Shown: positions 1 to 8,715, counted from the first letter of the stretch. The stretch: DNA of 13,113 nt from Bacillota bacterium (GCA_017619985.1 JAFZRG010000172.1:1-13113); one strand, 5' to 3'. A program made the numbers and translations. Notes: generated by a model from the letters alone, not told the origin.

Positions 1-15
1 GAAGAGGAAGAGTAA
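1..15 (+). CDS. possible 3' end of an upstream gene (acidic C-terminus)
   Basis: In frame 1 the first bases read Glu-Glu-Glu-Glu followed by TAA, and a strong intrinsic terminator follows about 40 bases later on the same strand. This fits the acidic end of a gene lying mostly left of the window. Four codons are too few to identify a product, and an open frame this short could arise by chance. The support is mainly the terminator, which needs an upstream transcript. Confidence 0.3.
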   Translation, partial: EEEE

Positions 16-55
16 CTTATCGCTGAATAAAATCGGGTACGACCCATAGATAAGC

Positions 56-90
56 ATCACCCCGCCGGGTCTTCGGCGGGGTGATTTCTT
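56..90 (+). terminator. intrinsic terminator of the upstream transcript
   Basis: A perfect 12-bp inverted repeat (56-67 with 74-85; GC-rich core CACCCCGCCG / CGGCGGGGTG) encloses a 6-base loop and is followed by TTCTT. It would end transcription arriving from the left before the adhesin promoters. The reverse orientation lacks a T-tract, so it is read as a + strand terminator. Confidence 0.8.
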
Positions 91-110
91 CGCTGTAAAG
101 ACTGCTGCTG

Positions 111-119
111 TGATATAAT
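111..119 (+). promoter_or_regulatory. housekeeping-type extended -10 (TGATATAAT)
   Basis: TGATATAAT is a perfect extended -10 (TGn then TATAAT). It lies just after the upstream terminator and about 90 bases before the adhesin start. No good TTGACA-like -35 is visible 16-18 bases upstream, but an extended -10 can do without one. It would give the adhesin a basal SigA promoter immediately upstream of the ECF-type promoter at 125-149. Transcription from it would begin close to the ECF -35 box, so the two may interfere. Confidence 0.45.
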
Positions 120-124
120 AAAAG

Positions 125-149
125 GGAACTTTTCTCCGGACGATACGTC
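125..149 (+). promoter_or_regulatory. ECF-sigma-type promoter of the adhesin gene
   Basis: GGAAC at 125-129 and CGTC at 146-149 are separated by exactly 16 bases. The same pair with the same spacing precedes the pilin and sipA genes. AAC-containing -35 and CGTC -10 boxes with about 16-bp spacing are the established form of many ECF sigma promoters (for example Bacillus SigX/SigM/SigW). The expected start near 156 gives a leader of about 55 bases. The -10 sits in a short inverted repeat, GGACG-ATA-CGTCC (138-150), not seen at the other two copies. Confidence 0.65.
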
Positions 150-211
150 CAATAGATAAAGAAGAAGTTCATTCTGCGTGAAAGCGCATGCGGATAAAAA
201 AGGACGGGGCA

Positions 212-3200
212 ATGAAGAGAGCGATCCTGAAAAAAGAATATGCAAGAAGACTGCTGGCATTCGTGCTGGCATTTGCATTGATGCTGGGCACCCTGGATGC
301 CGGGGCGCTCCGCGTGTTTGCGGATGACCTGAGCGATGACCCGGCTGAAACCCCTGAAATCATCGCAGAAACAGCCGAAACGATAGAAGAGGATAATTTG
401 CCCGAAGAAGAGGATCCGAACGCTTCTGCGGCCGATTTTGAGGCTCTGGAGGTCATCGAAGAGGAAGAGACTGCAGAGGAACCCATCGAAGAGGATCCTG
501 CCGGCGAAGAGGCGGATCTCGAAGAAGAAATCACTGAAGAAACCGTGGCCGAAGAGGTCATCGAAGAAGAATCCATAGCAGAAGAAGAGACTGCCGAAGA
601 GGAGATCACCGAAGAGACCGACTCCGAAGAGTCCTACATCGACGCCATCGAATCCCGCTACGGCGGCAAGGTCACCGTGCTGCGCACGAAGTTCAGCTAC
701 GACGAACTGTCTGCCGCAGGCCTCATCGACGAAGCGCTCTCCCTGCTGAAGTCCCTGCGCAAGATGGCCGGGAACGCAGCTGCGCAGCAGCGCGACTGGC
801 TGTTCAGCTTCCGCGAAGCCGGCAACCGCAGATCCGCCGCAGAGGATACCATCGAACTGAAGGGCAAGCTCCCCGAAGAAGTCACCGCGCAGATGGCCGA
901 GGTCGAGGTCGAACTGGACACAGAAGCAGATGACATCCTGTGCGCCTACGATATCACTCTGGAAAGAGACGGTGAGGAATATCAGCCCGCCCGCAGCATG
1001 GAAGTCACGTTCACCAGCGATAAGATCGCGGAAGCGGCCGATTCCGGCATGCAGCTCTCCGTGGTCCACATCGCGGACGATGGTGAAGAGACCGTCATCG
1101 ACGACGTTACGATCGACGGTGACACGCTCACATTCAGGGCGGACAGCTTCTCCGTGTATGTGGTCATCGCCCATGAAGGCGGCCAGCTGATCGAACCGCG
1201 CGTGGAATTCCACTTCCTCAGCCCGGACTACATCGAAAAGACCGTGGACGGCAGAGTCGTCTACTCCGCGGCGCCGTACGAATTCCCGAACACCGCGGAC
1301 GAAGAACAGACCTCGCAGATCGTCAAAAACGGCGAAACCCTGGAGAAGATCGCGAATCCCGCCAACCGCGGCACGCACTTCTTCTTCGGCTGGTTCATCG
1401 TGGACGCCGAAAGCGTCTCCGACAGCGGCCGCATCACCTACAGCTGGCCCGCGGATCCCGAGCAGATCCGCTTCGAAAAGACCGTCAGCATCCACACGGA
1501 TGAAGACGATAAAGGCAACATCACCGGCGTGCGCTCCTGGCGCATGGACGGCGTCAGTCACAAGGTCACGGACGAAGCCGACGAGGACGGCTGCATCCAC
1601 GTCTACCTGGCACCGCTCTACGACGACTACTTTTTCGTCAACTTCCACCTCGGCGCGAAGGGCACGACCATCGATTCCAACCTCATGACCCGCAAGCTCA
1701 TCGTTCTGGGCAGCGACAGCCGGGCGGAAGTGACCATCGGCAATATCCAGGCTCCCAGCAGCGACGCGAAGCACCTGGTCTTTGCGGGCTGGGAGACTCT
1801 GACCGAAGACGAGAACGGTGACCCGGTCACCGATACCTATTACAACAGCGAGACCATGATCGTGACCGGCGAGACCGACCTGTATCCCGTGTTCGCCGAA
1901 GCCCGCTGGATCTACTTCAACACCGGCAAGAGCGGCAACGGCGCCACCTACGTCGGCGCAGAATATCTGCTTACCAGCGACGAGGATGAGACCGGCTCTT
2001 ACTTCCTGACGGAACTGCCTGTCAGCAGACGCAACGGATTCCGTTTTGACGGATGGTTTACGGATGAAGACGTGCAGATCACCGATGCGGACGGAAAGTT
2101 CGTGGATTCGTACGTCAAGTATGCGGAAGACGGTGAGACCGTCCTGTATAAGATCGAAGAGGGCAAGCTCTTCGTCTACAAGCAGATGGAGGACGTTACG
2201 CTCTACGCCGACTGGCACGAGATCGAGGATACCACCTGCAGCGTCATCGTCTGGAAGCAGAAGATCACCGACGCCGTGGATGCCGCTGCGGAAGATAAGG
2301 AGTACGACTACGAGACTTCCGTCACCGGGATCCCCTGCAGATCCGGCAAAACGCTGGCAGACCTGCAGGCGGAAGGCTTCCTGGACGCCTACACCAACCT
2401 GAAATACACCGGTTTCCACTATGCCTCCGCCGCCATGAGCGCCGAGACGCTGGCCGGCGACGGCACGACCGTCATCAACGTCTACTACGACCGCACGATG
2501 TACACGCTGACCTTCCAGGATCAGTCCGGCAACAAGTGGCAGACTGTTAAGACCATCGAAGCGCTGTACGGACAGAACATCTCCGCGAATTTCCCGATCG
2601 CCGGTTCCAACGGGACCACCTACGATCAGGGCGAACGCTGGGAGCCGCAGAGCAGCAAGACCTACTCCGAAGTGCTCGTGTTCATCGACATCATGCCCGA
2701 CGAGAACGTCACGTTCCATGTGAACCGCTCCACCGCCGGCACCAAGACCATGTACTACTACGTGGAAATTCTGCCCAGCGAGACTGCAGTCACCAGCAGA
2801 AACGGCGTGGATTACAAGCTGTACAACGTCATCAGCGCCAACTACAACTTCATCACCGAAGCGGAAGACTTCCTGGAACTGGAAGGCTTTTCGAAGAACG
2901 GATCCAACCCCGCGTTCAAGAGCGGACAGATCAACAATTCGAACACCGCAAACTTCTACTATACCCGCAACAGCTACGAGCTGGCGTTTGAGGTCAACTA
3001 TCCCAACCTGGCCTCCGTCACCTACGAGACGGCAGGGGAGCCCAGCGAGAACAAAGAAGTTACGCTGCGCTACGAAGAATCCCTGAGCGACTACGGTCCG
3101 ACCGGCGCGAAGCGCTTCGTGCCCAATGCCCCGGATCACTACATCTTCCAGGGCTGGTACGAAGACGAGACCGGCACCGTTCCTTTCAACTTCAACAGCG

Positions 3201-6200
3201 CCATGCCGGCTGCCAACAAGGTGGTCTACGGCAAGTGGACGCCCGAAGTGCTGCGCGTGCAGATCGACCCGAACGGGGCCGAGATCGACCACATCAACCA
3301 TGCGCCCGGCGCCTATTCCGGCTACGGCATCAGTGAATTCCGCGCGGATGGCTCCGGCTACAACCGCAGCCGCGCCACGTACATCAACGCGGTCTACAAC
3401 GAATCCATCAGCGAATACAAGCTGGAGAGGATGTTCACCCCGGTGAACGACGCCGATGCGGCTTCTCTCGGCGAAGACGAAGTCTTCTACTATCTAAACA
3501 CGCAGTACCAGAGCACGGACGGCAGCGGCCTTCCCTCCGACCTGCGCAACGCGCTGTACATCACGGAAGCCGAGATCGACCTCTACTACGATTTCTACGC
3601 TACCGGCGTACAGTACAACATCGACAACCTGCCGGCCTCCTTCATCGGCCTGCAGAAGCTGGGCAAGGAAGCCTGGAAATCCCTGTACCTCTCCGAACAG
3701 AAGTATCGCCGCCTGAACGCCGGCGAAAAGTATGAGTTCCTGGGTTGGTATCAGGTATACGAAGACGGCAGCCTGGCTGCGATGCCCTACGATTTCGCGG
3801 ATCCCGTCACCAGCCCCATCACCCTGCGCGCCATGTGGCGCCTCGACGGCGGTTTCCTCCTGCAGTACACGCCGAAGTACACGATGCCCGACGGCACCGT
3901 CATCAACGGCAATATGCCTTACTGGAGCGACCCGAAGGCCACCGGCATCTCCTATGCCGACCAGGCCTCCACGGAAGTCTATCGCCAGCCGACCGGCATC
4001 ACCGCCAACGGCATCGAGACGGCTGACTACATCTTCCTGGGCTGGCGTCTCGTGAGCGAAAAGAAGACGCTGGACGAAGAGGGCAATGTCCTTTCCGTCA
4101 GTTACGTTCCTCTCGAGGACGACGTCTACTATGACCCGGGCGACGACTTCACCGTCCAGTCTAAGTACGCAGACATCGATCTCGTGATCCACCTGCAGGC
4201 CGTCTACGAAGAAAAGAACGCATCTTCCCGCCGTCCCGAGGTCGCGAACCTCACGCTGGACGCCAACACCGGTTACCTGGTGGACGCGGAAGGCACGGAG
4301 CTGGAAGACGACGCGAATCTGCCCTGGGGCGGAAACGGCACGATCTTCATGGACGCTGCGGCGGACCGGATCGTGTTCGGCGACCTGCAGAGCAACGCGG
4401 CGGTCCACCTGTACCGCTACGCGACGAAGCTCGAGCCCGCCGGCGTCAACTACTTCGCGCATCCCGACGGATACTTCCTGCTGGGCTTCGATGAAAAGGC
4501 CGACGAGGGCGACTTTATCGCCAGCTTCCCGGGCGATGCGGTCATCGCGGTGCAGCGCACCGACGACAAGACCATCTACGCCGTCTGGGAACCCATGGTC
4601 TACCTGAATATCATCAACGAGACCGGTGCCGGCACCGTCACCTTCGGCCTGAGCGCGGAAGACAACACGGCGCTGTACGTGGTCAACGAAAAGAACGGCG
4701 TCTACGACCGCGTGGCCGTAGAAGACGCCACGAACCTCTCCGTCGCAGCAGGCGAGACCCTGCGTTTGGCTGTTCCTTACGGCGCGGAAAAGGAGATCAC
4801 TCTCAGCGGCACGAACCGCCTGGGTACCGGCTGGATGCTCACGGCAGAGAGCCACATCGAAGGCGACTTCACCGATCAGGGCCGCGCCGGCGACCCCGCA
4901 GCGGTCAACGCCGCCAACGGCGGAAAGTTCACGCTCAAGGACCGCCTCGTCGTGGACGCGGACGGTATCAACGTAACGTTCACCGCGGTCAAGAGCAAGC
5001 GCACGCTCGTGCTGGACGACAACTGGAGCGGCGGAAGCAGCCAGGAATTTTACCTGGACGACGCCTCCGAGCGCTTTGAACTGCCGCCCTCCGTCACGAC
5101 CCGCCTGGGATACGTGTTCCAGGGCTGGTCCCGGAACAAAAATGCCGAGACTCCGACCTACGACGCGACGGGCGATACGCCGAACCTAACGATCGAAAGC
5201 CTGTCCTCGCTGTTCGGGTCCTCCGAAGTCGTAACGCTGTACGCGGTCTGGCACGCCAACGTGGAACGCGGTACCGTCTATGTGTACAAGTCCGTTCCGG
5301 CGCCCGGCGACCAGGACAAGGACTTCACCTTTACGATGGCGTTCAGCGGAAAATTCGTGACGGGCAAGAATACCCTGACCATTTCCGAACAGAAAAAGTC
5401 CTTTACGCTGGCACACGGCGAATATCTCGTCGTAACGTCCAAGCAGGATATCGGCAAGAGCTCTTCTCTCACCAGCTGGAGCAGTTCTGCCGCTTCCCTG
5501 GACGTCACCGTGCAGAAATACAATGCGGACGGCAGCAAGCAGGGCAGCGAACAGAAGATGACCTGGACTGCCAGCAAAAAAGGCGCAGGTTCCTTCACCG
5601 AGCTGAACTACTCCGTGACCGAGGCAAATTACACCGGCGACTACTACGATACTTCCATAGAGATCGCAGGATATATCGAAGACTATGAGCTCACTGCTGC
5701 AGCGAGAGCCGTCAGCTGGCACGCAACCGATGCCGGCGGCACCGCGATCTTCACCAACGCGCGCCGCACCGCGGACGTCACTGTGAAGAAGGTGCTGAAG
5801 GGCACGAACGCAGCCGGTTCCTTCAAGTTTGACGCAGCCTACGCGCTGGACGGCCGCACGGTCTCTCTGGGCACCGTCTCCATCGCGAGCGGCACGGCAG
5901 GGCACACCTTCCGTAACATCCCGACCGGCGCGGTCCTCACCGTTACCGAGGCGGCGGATGTCAATTACCTGACTTCCGCAGTTTCCGCCGGCGGTGCAGA
6001 GGATCAGGACAGCGCGGACAACGCGTTCTCCTTCCTCGTGACGAAGGACGACACCGTGACCTTTACGAACGTCCTGAAGAGCGTCAAAGTCAGAATGATC
6101 AGCGTCGATCAGGACGGCAACCCCGGCGTCGAAGCGTTCTTCCGCCTGGCATCCGCTTCCGCGACCCTCGGCAGCCAGCTGTATCCCAATGCGGACAGCG

Positions 6201-7186
6201 GTCTGTTCTGGGAAGGCGACCTGAGCATCGGTACCTATACGCTCACCGAGACCTGGGTACAGAACGGTTATCTGGGTCTGGACGGACCGGTCACGCTCAC
6301 GCTGGCTGAAGGAGGTGCAGTCTTCACCAGCGACAGCGAAGACGCTGAAGTTTCCGGCAGCGAAACGGAAGGGTACACCGTTACGGTATATAATCAGAAA
6401 ACGGTCAACATCACCGTCAACAAGGTCCTGGACGATCCCCTGATCGCCAGCCGCCAGTTCGAATTCACGGCGCGCGTCCGCTATGAGGATGTCGACCAGA
6501 CGAAGACATTTGCGGTGACCAACGGAGAACCGTACGTGCTGAACGTGCCCAAGGGCGCCGAAGTGACCCTCACCGAGACTCCGGTGGACGTTTATACCAC
6601 CAAGGTGGCCGTCGGCAGCGAAGACGCAGCGGAAGGCAATGCGATCGTTCTGGGCGATGCGGTCCACCCGCTGGACAGCGATGCGGCGGTCACGTTCACC
6701 AACACCAGAAAGACCGTTTCCGTAACGGTCCGCAAGGTGGTGCGCGGCGGCAGCAGCGAGGCGTTCCCCTTCACGGCGACCCTGCGCAACGGTGCGGATC
6801 CCGTCAGAAGCTGCACGGTGAACGCGTCCCTCGGCCTTGTAACGGACGAAAGCGGCCGTGTGAACTTCGGCCTGGCTCACGATCAGAGCATCGTCCTGAC
6901 CGTACCGGTCGGCGCCGTACTGCAGATCGAAGAGGATCCCGGCGACGAATACACCGCGGAAGCGGCAGCCGCAAACGGCACAGCCGACGCGGATGGCTCC
7001 GACAACATCTTTGTGATCGCGTCCTGCACTGCCGATGAAGTGGTCACGTTCACGAACACCGTCGTTGAGCAGCCTGCTCCTACCGACGTAGACCTGAACA
7101 CCTTCCCGTACTGGGTGCTGCTGGCAGGCGGCGGCGCGCTGCTGATCCTGCTGATCGCGGGCAGAAGAAAAAAGAACGAAGAGTAA
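212..7186 (+). CDS. giant secreted InlB-repeat / CnaB-type surface adhesin (candidate pilus tip or wall-anchored adhesin)
   Basis: This is a predicted 2324-residue surface protein. The start at 212 is preferred over the in-frame ATG at 188 because AAGGA (200-204) sits 7 bases before it, while 188 has no ribosome binding site; 212 also gives a normal signal peptide (basic MKRAILKKEYARR, hydrophobic core, VFA|DD cleavage near residue 37). Residues about 45-140 are Glu-rich imperfect repeats. Residues about 145-322 hold a helical stretch and a beta domain. Residues about 327-1683 contain roughly eight InlB/Flg_new-type units, each with an aromatic-x-GW core (Trp394, 527, 615, 982, 1179, 1278, 1639; the unit at 1425 has GF), usually ending in LYAVW-like strands. 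Residues about 1684-2285 form five tandem CnaB/isopeptide-type modules, with early K(K/S)V strands, TVTE/TLTE motifs and FTN or YNQK ends. The C-terminus is PAPTDV (2288-2293), a hydrophobic helix and RRKK. This resembles a sorting signal, but the usual Gly after Thr is Asp. By context it is probably linked to the pilus made by the downstream genes. The ligand is unknown. Confidence 0.88.
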   Translation: MKRAILKKEYARRLLAFVLAFALMLGTLDAGALRVFADDLSDDPAETPEIIAETAETIEEDNLPEEEDPNASAADFEALEVIEEEETAEEPIEEDPAGEEADLEEEITEETVAEEVIEEESIAEEETAEEEITEETDSEESYIDAIESRYGGKVTVLRTKFSYDELSAAGLIDEALSLLKSLRKMAGNAAAQQRDWLFSFREAGNRRSAAEDTIELKGKLPEEVTAQMAEVEVELDTEADDILCAYDITLERDGEEYQPARSMEVTFTSDKIAEAADSGMQLSVVHIADDGEETVIDDVTIDGDTLTFRADSFSVYVVIAHEGGQLIEPRVEFHFLSPDYIEKTVDGRVVYSAAPYEFPNTADEEQTSQIVKNGETLEKIANPANRGTHFFFGWFIVDAESVSDSGRITYSWPADPEQIRFEKTVSIHTDEDDKGNITGVRSWRMDGVSHKVTDEADEDGCIHVYLAPLYDDYFFVNFHLGAKGTTIDSNLMTRKLIVLGSDSRAEVTIGNIQAPSSDAKHLVFAGWETLTEDENGDPVTDTYYNSETMIVTGETDLYPVFAEARWIYFNTGKSGNGATYVGAEYLLTSDEDETGSYFLTELPVSRRNGFRFDGWFTDEDVQITDADGKFVDSYVKYAEDGETVLYKIEEGKLFVYKQMEDVTLYADWHEIEDTTCSVIVWKQKITDAVDAAAEDKEYDYETSVTGIPCRSGKTLADLQAEGFLDAYTNLKYTGFHYASAAMSAETLAGDGTTVINVYYDRTMYTLTFQDQSGNKWQTVKTIEALYGQNISANFPIAGSNGTTYDQGERWEPQSSKTYSEVLVFIDIMPDENVTFHVNRSTAGTKTMYYYVEILPSETAVTSRNGVDYKLYNVISANYNFITEAEDFLELEGFSKNGSNPAFKSGQINNSNTANFYYTRNSYELAFEVNYPNLASVTYETAGEPSENKEVTLRYEESLSDYGPTGAKRFVPNAPDHYIFQGWYEDETGTVPFNFNSAMPAANKVVYGKWTPEVLRVQIDPNGAEIDHINHAPGAYSGYGISEFRADGSGYNRSRATYINAVYNESISEYKLERMFTPVNDADAASLGEDEVFYYLNTQYQSTDGSGLPSDLRNALYITEAEIDLYYDFYATGVQYNIDNLPASFIGLQKLGKEAWKSLYLSEQKYRRLNAGEKYEFLGWYQVYEDGSLAAMPYDFADPVTSPITLRAMWRLDGGFLLQYTPKYTMPDGTVINGNMPYWSDPKATGISYADQASTEVYRQPTGITANGIETADYIFLGWRLVSEKKTLDEEGNVLSVSYVPLEDDVYYDPGDDFTVQSKYADIDLVIHLQAVYEEKNASSRRPEVANLTLDANTGYLVDAEGTELEDDANLPWGGNGTIFMDAAADRIVFGDLQSNAAVHLYRYATKLEPAGVNYFAHPDGYFLLGFDEKADEGDFIASFPGDAVIAVQRTDDKTIYAVWEPMVYLNIINETGAGTVTFGLSAEDNTALYVVNEKNGVYDRVAVEDATNLSVAAGETLRLAVPYGAEKEITLSGTNRLGTGWMLTAESHIEGDFTDQGRAGDPAAVNAANGGKFTLKDRLVVDADGINVTFTAVKSKRTLVLDDNWSGGSSQEFYLDDASERFELPPSVTTRLGYVFQGWSRNKNAETPTYDATGDTPNLTIESLSSLFGSSEVVTLYAVWHANVERGTVYVYKSVPAPGDQDKDFTFTMAFSGKFVTGKNTLTISEQKKSFTLAHGEYLVVTSKQDIGKSSSLTSWSSSAASLDVTVQKYNADGSKQGSEQKMTWTASKKGAGSFTELNYSVTEANYTGDYYDTSIEIAGYIEDYELTAAARAVSWHATDAGGTAIFTNARRTADVTVKKVLKGTNAAGSFKFDAAYALDGRTVSLGTVSIASGTAGHTFRNIPTGAVLTVTEAADVNYLTSAVSAGGAEDQDSADNAFSFLVTKDDTVTFTNVLKSVKVRMISVDQDGNPGVEAFFRLASASATLGSQLYPNADSGLFWEGDLSIGTYTLTETWVQNGYLGLDGPVTLTLAEGGAVFTSDSEDAEVSGSETEGYTVTVYNQKTVNITVNKVLDDPLIASRQFEFTARVRYEDVDQTKTFAVTNGEPYVLNVPKGAEVTLTETPVDVYTTKVAVGSEDAAEGNAIVLGDAVHPLDSDAAVTFTNTRKTVSVTVRKVVRGGSSEAFPFTATLRNGADPVRSCTVNASLGLVTDESGRVNFGLAHDQSIVLTVPVGAVLQIEEDPGDEYTAEAAAANGTADADGSDNIFVIASCTADEVVTFTNTVVEQPAPTDVDLNTFPYWVLLAGGGALLILLIAGRRKKNEE
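344..631 (+). repeat. low-complexity GAA/GAG tract coding an acidic repeat
   Basis: This purine-rich stretch encodes adhesin residues about 45-140. Short peptide units recur with slight changes: EITEET twice, ETAEE twice and VIEEE twice. On DNA they are runs of GAAGAG/GAAGAA. It is probably an extended, strongly charged spacer just after the signal peptide. Such tracts can change length by slippage, so copy number may vary between strains. Confidence 0.75.
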
Positions 7187-7203
7187 ATAACCGTTGAAAT
7201 TTC

Positions 7204-7257
7204 AAAGGTTCCGTATTTTCGAGAAAAGTTTCGAAAATTGCGGAACCTTTTTTCTTT
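7204..7257 (+). terminator. long-hairpin intrinsic terminator of the adhesin gene
   Basis: AAAGGTTCCG (7204-7213) pairs with CGGAACCTTT (7241-7250). Inside, ATTTTCGA (7215-7222) pairs with TCGAAAAT (7231-7238), giving an almost continuous stem of about 19 bp with a small interior irregularity. A T-rich run (7248-7257) follows. It begins 17 bases after the adhesin stop. The 3' arm contains the GGAAC used as the -35 box of the pilin promoter. Confidence 0.85.
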
Positions 7258-7266
7258 GCTCCCGTC
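7242..7266 (+). promoter_or_regulatory. ECF-sigma-type promoter of the pilin gene
   Basis: GGAAC (7242-7246), 16 bases, then CGTC (7263-7266) followed by TAACAGGTGTAA, which resembles the start region at the sipA promoter (AAATAAGTGTAA). The -35 box overlaps the 3' arm of the adhesin terminator, and the T-tract occupies much of the spacer. Expected transcription start is near 7274, giving a leader of about 50 bases with AAAGGAG at 7311-7317, six bases before the pilin ATG. Confidence 0.65.
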
Positions 7267-7323
7267 TAACAGGTGTAAGAACAAAACAAGAGATCAAATC
7301 ACGAGGGCTGAAAGGAGCACAGA

Positions 7324-8595
7324 ATGATCAAAAATACGTTAAGAAAAATCGCAGGCATCGCACTGAGCGCAGCAATGATCTTCTCTATGGGAGTCACCGC
7401 TTTCGCGGATACGACACCCGCGGGAAGTTACCCCACAGCAGTTTCCATCACAATGAAGAAAGATGTGATGATCTACAATACGAGCGGTCACATCATCGAC
7501 GCGCCGGAGATCGAATACTCCTACAAAGTCGAAGCCGTGACCCCGGCAGAGAACACGAAGATCACGGACTACCAGGGCAACTCCGGTTCCGTTAAGGCAG
7601 GCGTCGCAGGCGTCGTAAGCATCACCGAAAAGGTGGACTTCTCCGCAGAAGAAGCGAAAGAAGCAGAAGCCGGCCATGACTACGATGCGGCAGGCAAGAA
7701 GTACGCCAAGGACGTCGTCGTCTCCATCGACATCGCAAAGATCCCCGCGGCAGGCATCTACCGCTACAAGATCACCGATACCACTTCCGCCGAAGCTCTG
7801 GCAAACGCCGGTATCGTCCGCGCAGAAGCGTATGACCCCGTCCGTTACCTGGACGTCTACGTATCCAACCACGAAGCATCGCTCTACATCTCCGGCACCG
7901 TGCTCTTCAGAAACGGCAGCGACAGCATTTCCCTCAGCGGCGAGCAGCTGAACGGTGCAGTAAAGGTCACCGGCTATGACGCAGCTTCCGAACCCGTTTC
8001 CGACCAGTATCACACCTACAACCTGGACATCACCAAGACCGTTGACGGCGCCATGGGCGACAAGACTTACGAATTCGACTTCGCCGTCAGCACCAAGGAT
8101 GCCAACGCCGGCGCAGCTTCCACCATCTTCTACGCAGTAGACGGCGGCAGCGAATCCTCCGCGCTGATCGGTGCCGACATCGCAGCCAAGCTGCACCACG
8201 GCCAGACCCTGCACCTCTACGGACTGCCCCAGACCACGCTGTACAACGTGACTGAGAGCGCCCACAAGTTCGACACCTACAGCGTAACCGTCTTCGACGA
8301 TGCGGACAACCTCTACAAGGGTGAGAACAAGGCCGATGGTTCCAAGGGCGTCAACATGGCCGCACTCACCGGATCCGTCAAGGCAGCCGAAGCTGACATC
8401 GCACTGGTCAAGGATTACAGTGCCAATGCCGCAGGTACGCAGGTCATGGCAAGCATCACCTTCCTGAACTACCTGAACGCCATCTCCCCGACCGGCGTGG
8501 CGCTGAGAGTCGCTCCGTATGCCATCATGCTGGCAGCAGGCCTCTTCCTCCTGATCTTCAGCAGAAAGTTCAAGGCAGCAGCAGAAAACAACTAA
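7324..8595 (+). CDS. FctA/Spy0128-like major pilin subunit, sortase-anchored
   Basis: This is a 423-residue secreted pilin, the likely repeating shaft subunit. A signal peptide (residues 1-28, cleavage TAFA|DT) is followed by two beta domains and a sorting signal, SPTGV (388-392), a hydrophobic helix and a basic tail. SPTGVALRVAPY is close to my recollection of the Spy0128 end (PTGVAMTVAPY). Domain 2 (about 230-385) carries the expected isopeptide triad: Lys238 in DITKTVDG, Glu311 in YNVTE and Asn382 in ITFLN. In domain 1 (about 35-229) the candidates are Lys45/46, Asp152 in YKITD where Glu is usual, and Asp227 where Asn is usual, so its bond may differ or be absent. The polymerising lysine is not clear; Lys214 is only a positional candidate. 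It has its own ECF-type promoter and terminator, as expected for a subunit needed in excess over the assembly enzymes. Confidence 0.88.
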   Translation: MIKNTLRKIAGIALSAAMIFSMGVTAFADTTPAGSYPTAVSITMKKDVMIYNTSGHIIDAPEIEYSYKVEAVTPAENTKITDYQGNSGSVKAGVAGVVSITEKVDFSAEEAKEAEAGHDYDAAGKKYAKDVVVSIDIAKIPAAGIYRYKITDTTSAEALANAGIVRAEAYDPVRYLDVYVSNHEASLYISGTVLFRNGSDSISLSGEQLNGAVKVTGYDAASEPVSDQYHTYNLDITKTVDGAMGDKTYEFDFAVSTKDANAGAASTIFYAVDGGSESSALIGADIAAKLHHGQTLHLYGLPQTTLYNVTESAHKFDTYSVTVFDDADNLYKGENKADGSKGVNMAALTGSVKAAEADIALVKDYSANAAGTQVMASITFLNYLNAISPTGVALRVAPYAIMLAAGLFLLIFSRKFKAAAENN

Positions 8596-8619
8596 ACTGA
8601 GATACGATGATCTTTCCTG

Positions 8620-8658
8620 AAGGAGCGGGCGGCGTGCTGGGAGCCGCCCGTTCCTTTT
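8620..8658 (+). terminator. intrinsic terminator of the pilin gene
   Basis: A 14-bp stem (8620-8633 with 8643-8656; GGAGCGGGCGGC / GCCGCCCGTTCC with one G-T pair) encloses a 9-base loop and ends in TTTT. It lies 24 bases after the pilin stop and separates pilin transcription from the sipA-sortase unit. Confidence 0.85.
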
Positions 8659-8715
8659 ATGCGGATCACGCGGAAGATCCGCCCGGAAAAAGTTTCAAAA
8701 TGCACCTGTAAAAAG

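Noticed and set aside
188..211. Upstream ATG at 188 as start of the adhesin
   Set aside because: No Shine-Dalgarno sequence precedes it, and it would put MRIKKDGA before an otherwise standard signal peptide. ATG 212 has AAGGA at a spacing of 7.
17..3301. 1094-codon open frame on the minus strand opposite the adhesin
   Set aside because: It is the complement of a gene with strong third-position bias. The translation is low-complexity, rich in Val/Gly/Phe, crosses the adhesin promoter region and terminator, and has no recognisable domain or ribosome binding site. The same applies to the minus-strand frames at 3494-4855, 5186-6880, 7339-8265, 9051-10541, 10986-12200 and 12500-13093.
212..7186. 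Thioester adhesin domain as in streptococcal Cpa
   Set aside because: The few Cys residues are scattered and I saw no Cys-Gln thioester context in the N-terminal region, so this adhesion mechanism is not claimed.
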